From contig NZ_QJRJ01000069.1 of assembly GCF_003254625.1 (NCBI RefSeq), positions 62,001 to 126,000 of the forward strand: 64,000 bases of DNA, given 5' to 3'. Of the stretch, positions 34,569 to 44,029 are shown piece by piece. The notes beneath the pieces were generated by a model. That model was given only the letters and a program-made list of their open reading frames with translations. It was not told the DNA's origin and did not search any database. The stretch comes from Flavobacterium ginsenosidimutans. Lineage in GTDB: Bacteria; Bacteroidota; Bacteroidia; Flavobacteriales; Flavobacteriaceae. The first letter of the stretch is position 1. The number at the start of each line of letters is the position of its first letter. The translations under genes were made by a program, and so were the position numbers.

Positions 34569-35561
34569 TTAAACAAATTCATAACCTGCATAAACCTCCT
34601 CAATCTCTTTCATAATAACGAATAAATCTTCAGGTGCATCAGTTGTAACTAATTTTTGTTTGAATTCTTTAAACGAATGAATTCCTTTGAAATAGTTCGT
34701 GTAATGACGACGCATTTCTACAATTCCTAAACGCTCGCCTTTCCATTCCATAGACCATTTTAAATGATTTCTAGCAGCTTCAACACGATCAATAACCGTT
34801 GGAGCAGGCAAGTGCTCACCAGTTTTGAAATAGTGCTTGATTTCGTTAAAAATCCACGGATAACCAATTGCAGCACGGCCAATCATGATACCGTCAATTC
34901 CGTATTCGTTTTTATAATGTAATGCTTTTTCTGGACTGTCGATATCTCCGTTTCCGAAAATTGGCATTGTGATTCTTGGGTTGTTCTTTACACGAGCAAT
35001 GTGTGACCAGTCAGAATGACCTTTGTACATTTGCGCACGAGTTCTAGCGTGGATTGTTAAAGCTTGAACTCCAATATCCTGAAGTCTTTCAGCAACTTCA
35101 TCAATATTAATTGAGTTTTCGTCCCAGCCTAAACGTGTTTTTACCGTAACAGGCAAATCAGTTCCTTTGATAACGGCTTGCGTCAAACGCACCATCAAAT
35201 CAACATCTTTTAAAACTCCAGCACCAGCACCTTTACAAACTACTTTTTTTACCGGACATCCAAAATTAATATCCACTAAATCAGGTTTTACAGTAGAAAC
35301 AATTTTAGAAGACATTTCCATTGCTTCTTCATCACCACCAAAAATTTGAATTCCAACAGGGCGTTCGTAATCAAAAATATCCAGCTTCATGCGGCTTTTT
35401 ATAGCGTCACGAATTAATCCTTCCGATGAAATAAATTCAGAATACATCATGTCAGCGCCATGCGTTTTGCATAATCTGCGAAACGGCGGATCGCTAACAT
35501 CTTCCATCGGTGCTAGTAATAAAGGAAATTCAGGTAATTCTATGTTGCCAATCTTGACCAT
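34569..35561 (-). CDS. dusB: tRNA-dihydrouridine synthase B
   Basis: 330 residues from the ATG at 35561. An FMN-dependent TIM-barrel enzyme that reduces uridines in tRNA D-loops. Start VKIGNIELPEFPLLLAPMEDVSDPPFRRLC; the active-site Cys is in VDINFGCPVKKVVCKGAG; then VTVKTRLGW and ALTIHARTR. The frame continues upstream to 35621, but a TAATTTTG -7 box (35577-35584) sits in that stretch, so Met21 of the longer frame is the start. It borders the pigment cluster but is a core gene. Confidence 0.94.
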   Translation of the reverse strand: MVKIGNIELPEFPLLLAPMEDVSDPPFRRLCKTHGADMMYSEFISSEGLIRDAIKSRMKLDIFDYERPVGIQIFGGDEEAMEMSSKIVSTVKPDLVDINFGCPVKKVVCKGAGAGVLKDVDLMVRLTQAVIKGTDLPVTVKTRLGWDENSINIDEVAERLQDIGVQALTIHARTRAQMYKGHSDWSHIARVKNNPRITMPIFGNGDIDSPEKALHYKNEYGIDGIMIGRAAIGYPWIFNEIKHYFKTGEHLPAPTVIDRVEAARNHLKWSMEWKGERLGIVEMRRHYTNYFKGIHSFKEFKQKLVTTDAPEDLFVIMKEIEEVYAGYEFV

Positions 35562-35576
35562 CTTCGTAATTTTTTG

Positions 35577-35609
35577 CAAAATTACAACATTTAGTTCAAT
35601 TTGTACCAA
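35577..35609 (-). promoter_or_regulatory. Promoter of dusB
   Basis: Minus strand: TTG (35607-35609), 22 bp, TAATTTTG (35577-35584), 15 bp before the ATG. It decides the dusB start. Confidence 0.55.
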
Positions 35610-35703
35610 ATTGAGGTTCAAAGGTTCAAAGTGACAAAGTTGTATAGGTTTTATATTCAGATATTAAATCTTTGTAACTCTGAGCCTTTGTAACTTTGTA
35701 CCT

Positions 35704-36990
35704 TTAACGATAATCAAAAAATCGAATTGGTTTTCGACTCATTGGATTAAAAACTATAGGATTTAAAATCTCTTTTGGAACAAATTCTATTTTTGGAGTT
35801 ACTCTCAATTTGGCTCTAAAGTGATCTTTTATCTCCTGTAAAAATTCTGGAGATTGATTTTTTACCGCAATTTTAATCAGGATTTCATCTGTACCTAAAT
35901 CGTTAGTAGAAATTTCAATCAAATGATTTTCGATATTATCAAAACTGCTCAAAACATCGTTCATCGCTGGCGGATACAATGTTGTTCCTTTATATTTGAT
36001 CATTTGTTTTTTGCGCCCAACAACTGGCCCGACGCGTAAAGTATTTCTGCCACAAGCGCAAGGTTCGTCATGAAACTGAACCATATCTCCAGTTTTAAAA
36101 CGCAATAAAGGCATCGCTTCAATTCCTAAAGTGGTAAAAGTAAGTTCGCCCGTTTCTCCATTTTTTACAGGCTGATTATTTTCGTCTAAAACTTCAACAA
36201 TAATCAATTCTGGATGATGATGTCCGCCTTTTCCATGTTCACATTCTGTAAAAGCAGTACTCATTTCGGTAGAAGCATAAGTCGAAAACAACTTAATATT
36301 CCATTTATCTGTGATTTTTTTCGATAGAATATTCATTGAAAAATCCTGTTCTCTCAAAGATTCTCCAATGCAGATTGCACCTTTTATGCTCGAATTATTA
36401 TAATCGATACCGTGCATTTCTGCGTATTCAATTAATTTCAAAAGGAAAGAAGGAACGGTAATTAAATAAGTCGGATTATATTTTAAAATAGAATCCCATT
36501 GCATTTCTGGGATTCCTGCACCAACACGAATAACGCCCACTTTCAATTTTCGAAGACCAAGAAAATAAGCTAAACCAGCCATAAATTTTCGGTCAATTGT
36601 TGTCATCAATTGTACTACATCTCCTTCTGCAATTCCGGCGCAGGCAAATGAAATTGCTTCATTGTAAGCCAATCGGTCTAAGTCAGAATCGGTTAAACCA
36701 AAAGTTACAGGATCTCCTAAAGTTCCTGAAGTAGAAGCGTAATCAATAATTTTATGTTGCGGAACGCATAAGAAATCATCGTTGTATTGCTGCAAATCTT
36801 CTTTAGTAGTAACAGGTAAATGCTGTAAATCTTCCAGAGTTTTAACTTTGGAAATATCAATATTTTGTCCAGCAAAAAGTCTTTTGTAAAAAGGAGAATT
36901 TTCGCTGATGTATGCTAAAAGTTCGGCTAATTTTTTTTCTTGAAAAATTTTAATTTCTTCTAAAGAATCTTTTTCTATTGCTGGAATCAT
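35704..36990 (-). CDS. Adenylate-forming ligase (phenylacetate-CoA ligase-like) of the pigment cluster
   Basis: 428 residues. ATP loop YASTSGTLGDPVTFGLT at about 89-105, STYASTEMSTAF near 242, LLRFKTGDMVQFHDEPC-CGR around 298-316, and a small C-terminal domain. It probably activates an aromatic acid, such as coumaric acid derived from tyrosine, or a fatty acid, for loading on an ACP. Last gene of an operon of four (MMPL fusion, oxidoreductase, C45 hydrolase, ligase), overlapping the previous one by 4 bp. The second CapK-like protein at 2178 is only distantly related. Confidence 0.85.
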   Translation of the reverse strand: MIPAIEKDSLEEIKIFQEKKLAELLAYISENSPFYKRLFAGQNIDISKVKTLEDLQHLPVTTKEDLQQYNDDFLCVPQHKIIDYASTSGTLGDPVTFGLTDSDLDRLAYNEAISFACAGIAEGDVVQLMTTIDRKFMAGLAYFLGLRKLKVGVIRVGAGIPEMQWDSILKYNPTYLITVPSFLLKLIEYAEMHGIDYNNSSIKGAICIGESLREQDFSMNILSKKITDKWNIKLFSTYASTEMSTAFTECEHGKGGHHHPELIIVEVLDENNQPVKNGETGELTFTTLGIEAMPLLRFKTGDMVQFHDEPCACGRNTLRVGPVVGRKKQMIKYKGTTLYPPAMNDVLSSFDNIENHLIEISTNDLGTDEILIKIAVKNQSPEFLQEIKDHFRAKLRVTPKIEFVPKEILNPIVFNPMSRKPIRFFDYR

Positions 36991-38651
36991 TGTAATTTTC
37001 TTTTGACTTTTTTTAAATATTTTTCAATCTTTTCTTTATCAGGAACTGTAGTGATTTCGTGACTTAAAGCTTTTTCGAAATTAAGTTTAGCCTGAAGAAA
37101 TTCCTTTTTTTGGTAAAAGTACAATCCTGTCTTATAATATACAACCCAATAATTAGGGTTTAATGCTTGATAATTCTGAAGAAACTCTGGAGAGATCGTT
37201 TCTTTTTTTTCCAGAAGCGAATCTATTTTATGATTTTCGATTTTAAATTTTTTAAAATTCTGAAATGCAGTTGTTTCCAGAAAAGGATCTTTAGCAATAT
37301 TCAAATCTTCTTTCTGAAACGATTTGGCTACATTTCGGTTTTCACCAAAAATCGAATTTAAATCGTAACAAATAAATTCGCCCAATTGAAATGGATTTGC
37401 CGAAACCCAAACTAATTTTTCTTTTGGTTTAAAGATAATTCCGTGATGTGCCAGTAATTGATTAAGTGCTTTTTCGTTACCAAGACCTAAAGAAATATTT
37501 TTCAAGCCTTCTTTATTTCGAAGAATTTCTGAAGCAATTTCAGGATTGACTTTTGAATTTTCGGACAGCAATTCTTGCATTCTTTCATAACGATATTGAG
37601 AATGACTATTGGCAATTTGTTCCAAATTCCGTTTGTCATTTTGAAAAACTTCGCCTTGAAAATGGTTCGAACAGATCAATTGAGCATTATTTGGAACATC
37701 ATAAACGTCCATTTTATTTGGCGAAACTTCAATCAGAATCGCTTTGTTATCATTGGCGCTTCCAACCATAATTGATTCAGAAACAAATACTTTTCGTTTT
37801 TTTGCGATAGCAATTGCTTCGTCCAGATTTTTGGCGTGCTGCAAAATTTCGCGAGTTAAAATCGAAATCGGAGTTTTTGCGCTAAACGGAATTTTAGATT
37901 TTGAAGCATTTATAGTAATGGTCAAACCTTCTAGATTCATTCCAGAAACGGCTCCAATCATTCCTGGCCAAGTGACCATCATAAACGGAAATCCTTCTTT
38001 TGGTTTGATAAAAGCGACTATTTTATTTTCCGCGAAAGCGTCGCTTACATAAAAATCGAAATTTCGTGCCAGAATCAAATTTCCATCTTCCGATTTTTCG
38101 TTCCAAGCCGCAAAGGAAGAACAGCCAACTAAAGCTAAATCTTGAAGCGCGTGCCCAATATCATGCGCAGCGTGCAGGTATAAACTGCGCTGAAATTGCG
38201 GTGCGATATTATCAAATTCGTTCGAAGTGTATTGAGAAACGCCGTAAATTTCGGTTTGGTATTCATCAGGAACATTTAGATATAGTTTCCGATTGTACCA
38301 TTTTAGAAAATTTCGAAGTAATCTTTGTTGGAATTTTGAAGGAATCAAATCGGTTATTTTCGAAAAAAAAATACGTTGCTGTTTATGTAAAAGTGAATCC
38401 GTTAACGCACCAGTTGAAAGTCCAATTTCGAGAGGATCGCCTTCAACATATAATTCCCAAAGACCTTGTTTGTTTTTTAAAAGGGAGTTTTTTCCAGAAA
38501 TAAAAATACTATCAGATAATTTGGTGACAACAGGTTTTGCATCATTTAAACCAGTAAGATCTGGGGTGTGTTTTTTTGATTTTGAAGTACCGCACGAAGT
38601 CAGCAAGATTAAAAAACCGATGAGGGAAATATAAAGAGTTCGGTTTTTCAT
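36987..38651 (-). CDS. C45-family autoproteolytic acyltransferase/hydrolase lipoprotein
   Basis: 554 residues. Lipoprotein signal ending LLTSC with the lipidated Cys at 20. The N-terminal nucleophile fold of the C45/choloylglycine hydrolase group follows, with the likely self-cleaved Cys177 in VGCSSFAAW and the ARNFDFYVSD segment after it. The C-terminal 100 residues are TPR-like. Such enzymes transfer or remove acyl groups on amide or ester bonds. Placed between the oxidoreductase and the ligase gene, it could join the pigment's acid and resorcinol parts as an ester, in the periplasm. That is inference. Confidence 0.8.
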   Translation of the reverse strand: MKNRTLYISLIGFLILLTSCGTSKSKKHTPDLTGLNDAKPVVTKLSDSIFISGKNSLLKNKQGLWELYVEGDPLEIGLSTGALTDSLLHKQQRIFFSKITDLIPSKFQQRLLRNFLKWYNRKLYLNVPDEYQTEIYGVSQYTSNEFDNIAPQFQRSLYLHAAHDIGHALQDLALVGCSSFAAWNEKSEDGNLILARNFDFYVSDAFAENKIVAFIKPKEGFPFMMVTWPGMIGAVSGMNLEGLTITINASKSKIPFSAKTPISILTREILQHAKNLDEAIAIAKKRKVFVSESIMVGSANDNKAILIEVSPNKMDVYDVPNNAQLICSNHFQGEVFQNDKRNLEQIANSHSQYRYERMQELLSENSKVNPEIASEILRNKEGLKNISLGLGNEKALNQLLAHHGIIFKPKEKLVWVSANPFQLGEFICYDLNSIFGENRNVAKSFQKEDLNIAKDPFLETTAFQNFKKFKIENHKIDSLLEKKETISPEFLQNYQALNPNYWVVYYKTGLYFYQKKEFLQAKLNFEKALSHEITTVPDKEKIEKYLKKVKRKLQ

Positions 38652-38658
38652 AAGGAGA

Positions 38659-40176
38659 CTATTCAGATGCTTTTTTAATTTTTTCCAGCAGATATTCTTT
38701 TCCTACAATTTCAGAGCAAGTTATGACCGCTCCAACCGTAACTCCCAAGACACCATGCATATTAATACTTTGGCCTGTAAGATAAAGATTTTCTACCTTA
38801 GTTTTAGTAGGAATCATGGTTTTCATCGGATTATTTGAATCTTTAACATATCCGTACATATTTCCGCCGTCTCCGCCAATGTAATCGCGATACGAAAGTG
38901 GAGTAGAAGTGTGCACTGATTTGATGCAATCTTTTATTCCTGGAAATTTTTTTTCGATTTCTTCTAAAAATTGGGCTGCTTTTTTAGTTTTGAATTCCTC
39001 ATAACTTTCGCCTCTTTCATTTTCTTCAAAAGTGGTGTTAAAAGTGTTTTCCCAAGTTTTAACATCATCATATTTCATGTACGTTAAAAACGTCATTCCA
39101 TCTGCCCATTCTTCGTCTTTTTTTGACGGATTCATAGAAGCCATAAAAGTTTTTGGCCACGAATTTTTGTCGTATTCATAAGCGGTCCAAACATCATTGG
39201 CACTTTTGAAATGATAATAATTGTGGTTGATGTATTTGAAAGTTTTTGGTTTGAAAACGATATACAAACTGAAAGCAGAAAGTACGCTTTCAAGATTTTG
39301 AATTCTATTGAAAAATGGTTTTCTAAAGTTTTCTTGACCCGCCATTTTCAAAGTCGTTTTAGGTTCGATGTTCGAAATAAAATACGTACCAGAAACTTCG
39401 GTTCCGTCTTTCATTTGTACTGAATTTACCTTTTGGTTTTCGACTTCAATTTTGGTGACTTCTTTATGTTTGAAAAACTCACCGCCATATTTTTTAAGCT
39501 GTTTAATCAATTGTTTGGTAATTTGGCTTCCGCCATTTACACAACGCCACGAACTTTCAATGTATGAATTAACAACAAGCGCATGAACGTAAAAAGGCGA
39601 TTTATCTGGAATTCCAGCGTAGAGAAAATTAGATCCAGCCAAGACCGCTTTTAGTTTCTCATTTTTAGTAAAACAATCGATGGTTTCTTTCGCGTTAAGC
39701 GTTAAAATTTCATCGTCATATTTCCCCTCAGATTCTAGATTGTAAAGCGGAAATGTTTTGCAGACTGCTTTTATTTTCTGGCAATAATTTTCGAGATTTT
39801 CTTTTTCTTCGGGAAAGAAATGGGTTAGTTGTTTAATGAAATTTTCGAAACCCTGTGCATGCGGATATTCGGTTTTATCATCGTCAAAAGAAATAATGTC
39901 AAAACCATTTTCGTCCAATTTTTTCAGATTCAAATGATCCATTATTCCAATATATTTGAAATATTGATGAAGATTCTGGCCTTCGCCTAAACCTCCGATA
40001 TAATGAATTCCAGTATCAAAAATAGTTTTATCTCTAACAAAAGTCTGAAGATTTCCGCCATATTGATTGTTCTTTTCGAGTACACAAACGCTGTAGCCTT
40101 CTTTTGCCAGAATAACAGCAGAAACCAATCCGCCTAAACCGCTGCCAATTATAACTACATCGTACTGTTTTTTCAT
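38659..40176 (-). CDS. CrtI/phytoene desaturase-like FAD-dependent oxidoreductase
   Basis: 505 residues. N-terminal dinucleotide-binding motif VVIIGSGLGGLVSAVILAKEGYSVCVLEKNNQYGGNLQTF, and the C-terminal NLYLTGQSINMHGVLGVTVGAVITCSEIVG signature of the carotenoid desaturase/retinol saturase family. Acting on a conjugated polyene is plausible, such as setting its geometry or adding a double bond. It overlaps the MMPL gene by 4 bp and belongs to its operon. Confidence 0.88.
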   Translation of the reverse strand: MKKQYDVVIIGSGLGGLVSAVILAKEGYSVCVLEKNNQYGGNLQTFVRDKTIFDTGIHYIGGLGEGQNLHQYFKYIGIMDHLNLKKLDENGFDIISFDDDKTEYPHAQGFENFIKQLTHFFPEEKENLENYCQKIKAVCKTFPLYNLESEGKYDDEILTLNAKETIDCFTKNEKLKAVLAGSNFLYAGIPDKSPFYVHALVVNSYIESSWRCVNGGSQITKQLIKQLKKYGGEFFKHKEVTKIEVENQKVNSVQMKDGTEVSGTYFISNIEPKTTLKMAGQENFRKPFFNRIQNLESVLSAFSLYIVFKPKTFKYINHNYYHFKSANDVWTAYEYDKNSWPKTFMASMNPSKKDEEWADGMTFLTYMKYDDVKTWENTFNTTFEENERGESYEEFKTKKAAQFLEEIEKKFPGIKDCIKSVHTSTPLSYRDYIGGDGGNMYGYVKDSNNPMKTMIPTKTKVENLYLTGQSINMHGVLGVTVGAVITCSEIVGKEYLLEKIKKASE

Positions 40177-43100
40177 TGTTTTTTCTTTAAAACGATTAAA
40201 GCATTTTCTTCAGAAACAATTTCAAAATCCTTTAACTGATTTTTTAAACGAGAACAATTCACTAAAATTATAGAAGAAACGGCAGAAATTACTTTTTCGA
40301 TTTCCTCTTGATAACTTTCGTCAGAAATTAAAAGTATATCATAATGATTTTCAAGTGCCAATTCTAATTTTTCGAGATAAGTTATTTTTCTCTTTTTAAC
40401 TAAATAATTTGTTTTGGCAACCAGTAATTTTTCTTCATCACTTATAAAAGAAAGTATTTTTCGCTGTGGTTCCTGCAAGGCAAGCAAAACATCCAGTTGT
40501 CCGTAATCGCTTCCTAAATGAAGGAGTTTTACCTTTTGCGGAATATGTTTGTTTAAGTTGTAATACGTTTCAAGATTCTGTTTTACATCTTTTTTTACGC
40601 TATTTCCAATTTCGATTTCTTTATAATCATAACTGTTAATTAGCATTGTTTTAAAATAATCAGGACCTTCAAGTTCTTGTCTTATTTTGCGATATTCCGC
40701 TTTAAAGAAAGAACTTATTTGTTTGGTTCTTTCTGTATAATTGGTTCCAAATGAAAGATTTTCTGGTGTGATTCTTTCTAAAATTGTAACCGTTAATTTT
40801 CCGTGATGAATTACAAAATCGCCTTTCGGAATTAATTCTGAAGCACCATGAATCACAACAGGAACAATGTCTATATTAAATTCTTCGGCGAGGAAAAAAG
40901 CACCTTTGTGAAATCTTTTTACAACATTACTTTCTGATCGTGTTCCTTCCGGAAAAACCATTAACGAATAACCTTCATTTACTTTTTTGCGTAAATGTTC
41001 AACTCCGCCTTCAAGGCCTTCAGAAACGGGATAAAAACCTGCTTTTCTCACAACACCGCCAAAAATAGGAGAGTTGTAAACCCAATCGCTCACCAAGAAA
41101 ATGATTTTTGGACTTAGCATTCCGATAGATAAAATATCTAGAAACGAGGAATGATTGGCAATAATTACAGCTGGTTTCTCAAAAGTTTCATTGAAATTAT
41201 TTACGACTTTTTTACGAATAAACGGATTTGAATACAATACCGATTTCATGAATTTTGAAATCACATATCGGAAAACTTTCATTTTTGATTTTTTGCTGAA
41301 AGGCAAAATCGGCATGATAGTAAAACTGAAAATCGACATTACGATTCCGCCCAAACCATAATAAGCAAACGAAATTACACCATGAACAAAAGTTCGCAAT
41401 TGAAAAGGAGGATTTCCTTTTTTGGGACGATTCGATAAAAACAGTTTGAATAAAATCGGATAGAAAATAAAAGTAATAATCAGCGCCGCAAAAACTCCAA
41501 TTAATGAAACCAATGAAATGGAAGTAAGTGCAGGATGTTTTGCAAAAATCATCGCGCCAATTCCTAAGATTGTCGTGATAACTGCCAGAATAATTGAGGT
41601 TCTGTAAATGGCAATTTCGTTAACACCATTGGTGTATTCTTTTTGCAATGCACTGGTCATGAAAATACTAAAATCGACTCCGTGACCAAAAATTAAGGTG
41701 CAGACAATCATGCTGAAAATATTCATTTGAATGCCAAAAATGCCCATAATTCCTGCGGTTACAATTCCCGTCAAAGCAATTGGAATACAGCTGATAATTA
41801 CTAATTCGATTCTTCGGAAAAAGAAAAATAGAATTAAAATTACAGCAACAAAAGAATAATTTACTAACGAATTAAAATCGGTTTTTAAAGTGCTGAAAAA
41901 CGTTTCGTTCATTTGCTGACGATCAATCGCAATTATATTTTCTTTTGCTGAAGCCGATTTTACAAAAGCATCACGCTGCTCGGGAGCAACTTTTACTAAA
42001 GTTGAAATCGTATAAAAACCATTTTTCTCTGTGATGAATTCTTGTAGTTGAAGTGCTTTAATTTTTAAAAATTCAGCTGCAGAAACTGGTTTGAAATCAG
42101 AATCTAAATGATCAAAAAATAAATTATAAGTTGAAGGTTTAAAACCAAGTTTAGCGCCTTCTGAAATTAATTCAGATTTTATAAATTGTTTTTTCTGCGA
42201 AGTCCAGAACGAATTCCATTTTTCAATTTTTTTGATTTGTTCTTTTTGCGAAAGTACAATTCCGCCAACTGAACTAAAGTTTAGAATTTTATCTTGTTGT
42301 TTTGCTGTAGATAAATCGGCAAAAAGTTTACTATTATGTTGTAAAGCTTCTTCCATCGTTTTTCCATAAGAAGCAACATAAATAGTTTTGGAAGTTAAAC
42401 TTGTACTTTCTTCCAACTGTTTTTCGGCAGCTTTAATTTCTTTCGGAATAAAATTCAGCTGCGATAAATCGTTATTGAAACCCACATCATTATAAGTAAA
42501 ACAGCAAATAATGGTAATGATAACGCAAAGCCCGATTAAAATTTTATTGTTGTGAAAAGAAAAATGAGCCATTTTATCGATCACATTCTTTTTATGATCT
42601 GCCGGATTTTCTTTTGGTTTATATAAATGAGGAATAATTAAAAGAGAGAAAATAGCTGAAGCCATAACGATAACAGCAGCGAAAATTCCGAGATCGTTTA
42701 AGGCATCCGATTTTACAAAAAGCAGACATAAAAACGCAACCGCAGTTGTAGAACTACTCATAATGACTGGCATTGTAATGTCTTTGTACAACGTTTTTAC
42801 ATCGCTATTATGTTTGTAATGCGTAAGAATATGAATAGAATAATCAATCGTGATTCCCAATAATATAGAACCAATTCCTAATGAAATTGCTGAGATTTGT
42901 TCTCTCACAAAGTATAAAAATGCAACTGCAAACAAACCGCCAAAAACGGTTGGCAGAAAAATAATCAGGGGAATTAATACTTTTCTATAAAATAAAATCA
43001 AAATGAGCATTAAAGTAAACATCGCAATTGATGTCGTCAAAATAATGTCGCCTTTAATCTGATTGGCATTGGCAACGGCAATTAAAGCAGAACCAAAATA

Positions 43101-43850
43101 ACTGATAGACGTTTTTCCTTTAAATTGTGTATTTAGGTTTTCCTGAATTGACTTTAGTTTTTCAGCAAAAATGGTATTCTTTTCTGTTTCGCTCGAAGGA
43201 ATATTTGAAGTGATAAAAAGCAGTAATTTCTTTTTATCCTTCGTCATTACAAAACCATTTTCGAGCGTAAAATCGTCGCCAATATTTAACTGCTGTAATT
43301 TTTTTAAAGCAATAAAAGAAATTCCAAAAGGATCTTGCAGAATAAAATCTTTGGTTATAAATCCAGAAGGAGAAATAATCGATTTGTAATTTCCCTGAAC
43401 GGTTGCCGCAATACTGTCTTTTTGAAGTTTCTTTTCGATGTCAGCATAATCTTTATCATCTAAAAAAAGAGGCAAATTATTGTATACAAAATCAATAGTT
43501 TCCTGAATGTTTTCTTCGTCAATTTTCCCTTGAATTCCTGTTATATAAGGTTTGCAGGATTTAGAAACGCTGTCTGAAAATACGGTTGCCATTTCTTTCA
43601 AATCATCGGCAGAACCATTTTTATCCAAGCTGAAAATTACGGTTGTTTTATCGGCAAAGTTTAATTGTTTTAAGACTTTGGCGGTAACATCGGTTTTATC
43701 ATTTGTCGGGATAAGCTTGGTTATGTCTTCTTCAAATTTTAGTCTTGAAGCAAAAAATCCAAAAACTAGAAGCATCAGAACAGCCAATAGAACCGAAAGA
43801 GATTTTCTTCGATTTACAAATAAATGAATGGCGTAGAAGTATTGATGCAT
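40173..43850 (-). CDS. MMPL-family exporter fused to an acyltransferase and a methyltransferase-like tail
   Basis: 1225 residues. Domains in order: two RND/MMPL halves with 12 transmembrane helices (about 10-830), a PlsC-type acyltransferase with NHSSFLD at about 900 and FPEGTRS at about 968, and a C-terminal Rossmann-like segment (KLLHLGSDYGQLDVLLA at about 1107) resembling a SAM-binding methyltransferase but short and degenerate. It likely moves the finished pigment out and esterifies or transfers an acyl chain. The homologous aryl-polyene gene apeM encodes only the MMPL part. First gene of its operon. Confidence 0.88.
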   Translation of the reverse strand: MHQYFYAIHLFVNRRKSLSVLLAVLMLLVFGFFASRLKFEEDITKLIPTNDKTDVTAKVLKQLNFADKTTVIFSLDKNGSADDLKEMATVFSDSVSKSCKPYITGIQGKIDEENIQETIDFVYNNLPLFLDDKDYADIEKKLQKDSIAATVQGNYKSIISPSGFITKDFILQDPFGISFIALKKLQQLNIGDDFTLENGFVMTKDKKKLLLFITSNIPSSETEKNTIFAEKLKSIQENLNTQFKGKTSISYFGSALIAVANANQIKGDIILTTSIAMFTLMLILILFYRKVLIPLIIFLPTVFGGLFAVAFLYFVREQISAISLGIGSILLGITIDYSIHILTHYKHNSDVKTLYKDITMPVIMSSSTTAVAFLCLLFVKSDALNDLGIFAAVIVMASAIFSLLIIPHLYKPKENPADHKKNVIDKMAHFSFHNNKILIGLCVIITIICCFTYNDVGFNNDLSQLNFIPKEIKAAEKQLEESTSLTSKTIYVASYGKTMEEALQHNSKLFADLSTAKQQDKILNFSSVGGIVLSQKEQIKKIEKWNSFWTSQKKQFIKSELISEGAKLGFKPSTYNLFFDHLDSDFKPVSAAEFLKIKALQLQEFITEKNGFYTISTLVKVAPEQRDAFVKSASAKENIIAIDRQQMNETFFSTLKTDFNSLVNYSFVAVILILFFFFRRIELVIISCIPIALTGIVTAGIMGIFGIQMNIFSMIVCTLIFGHGVDFSIFMTSALQKEYTNGVNEIAIYRTSIILAVITTILGIGAMIFAKHPALTSISLVSLIGVFAALIITFIFYPILFKLFLSNRPKKGNPPFQLRTFVHGVISFAYYGLGGIVMSIFSFTIMPILPFSKKSKMKVFRYVISKFMKSVLYSNPFIRKKVVNNFNETFEKPAVIIANHSSFLDILSIGMLSPKIIFLVSDWVYNSPIFGGVVRKAGFYPVSEGLEGGVEHLRKKVNEGYSLMVFPEGTRSESNVVKRFHKGAFFLAEEFNIDIVPVVIHGASELIPKGDFVIHHGKLTVTILERITPENLSFGTNYTERTKQISSFFKAEYRKIRQELEGPDYFKTMLINSYDYKEIEIGNSVKKDVKQNLETYYNLNKHIPQKVKLLHLGSDYGQLDVLLALQEPQRKILSFISDEEKLLVAKTNYLVKKRKITYLEKLELALENHYDILLISDESYQEEIEKVISAVSSIILVNCSRLKNQLKDFEIVSEENALIVLKKKQ

Positions 43851-43896
43851 GGTTTAGGTTTAAAATTTTTTCGCCACGAATTAAAAGATTAGCTTT

Positions 43897-43983
43897 AGTT
43901 TGTCACCCTGAGCGATCCCGAGGCTTCGGGAGAAGGGCGTTCCAATTGGAAGTGGGCTTCGACTTCGCTCAGCCTGACAAACT
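43897..43983. repeat. REP/MITE-like palindromic element
   Basis: Terminal inverted arms of 18 bases with two mismatches (AGTTTGTCACCCTGAGCG at the left; its near complement at 43966-43983). Inside lie a GC-rich hairpin CCCGAGGCTTCGGG and the palindrome TTCCAATTGGAA. No coding. It occupies the gap between the glycosyltransferase and MMPL genes (43851-44029) and could act as a terminator there. Confidence 0.75.
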
Positions 43984-44029
43984 GGATATAAAAATCATTT
44001 TAATCCTTTTAATCTGTGGCAAACTTAAC

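Noticed and set aside
35562-35621. 20-residue extension of DusB
   Set aside because: It covers the -7 box; homologous DusB proteins start at the VKIGN segment.
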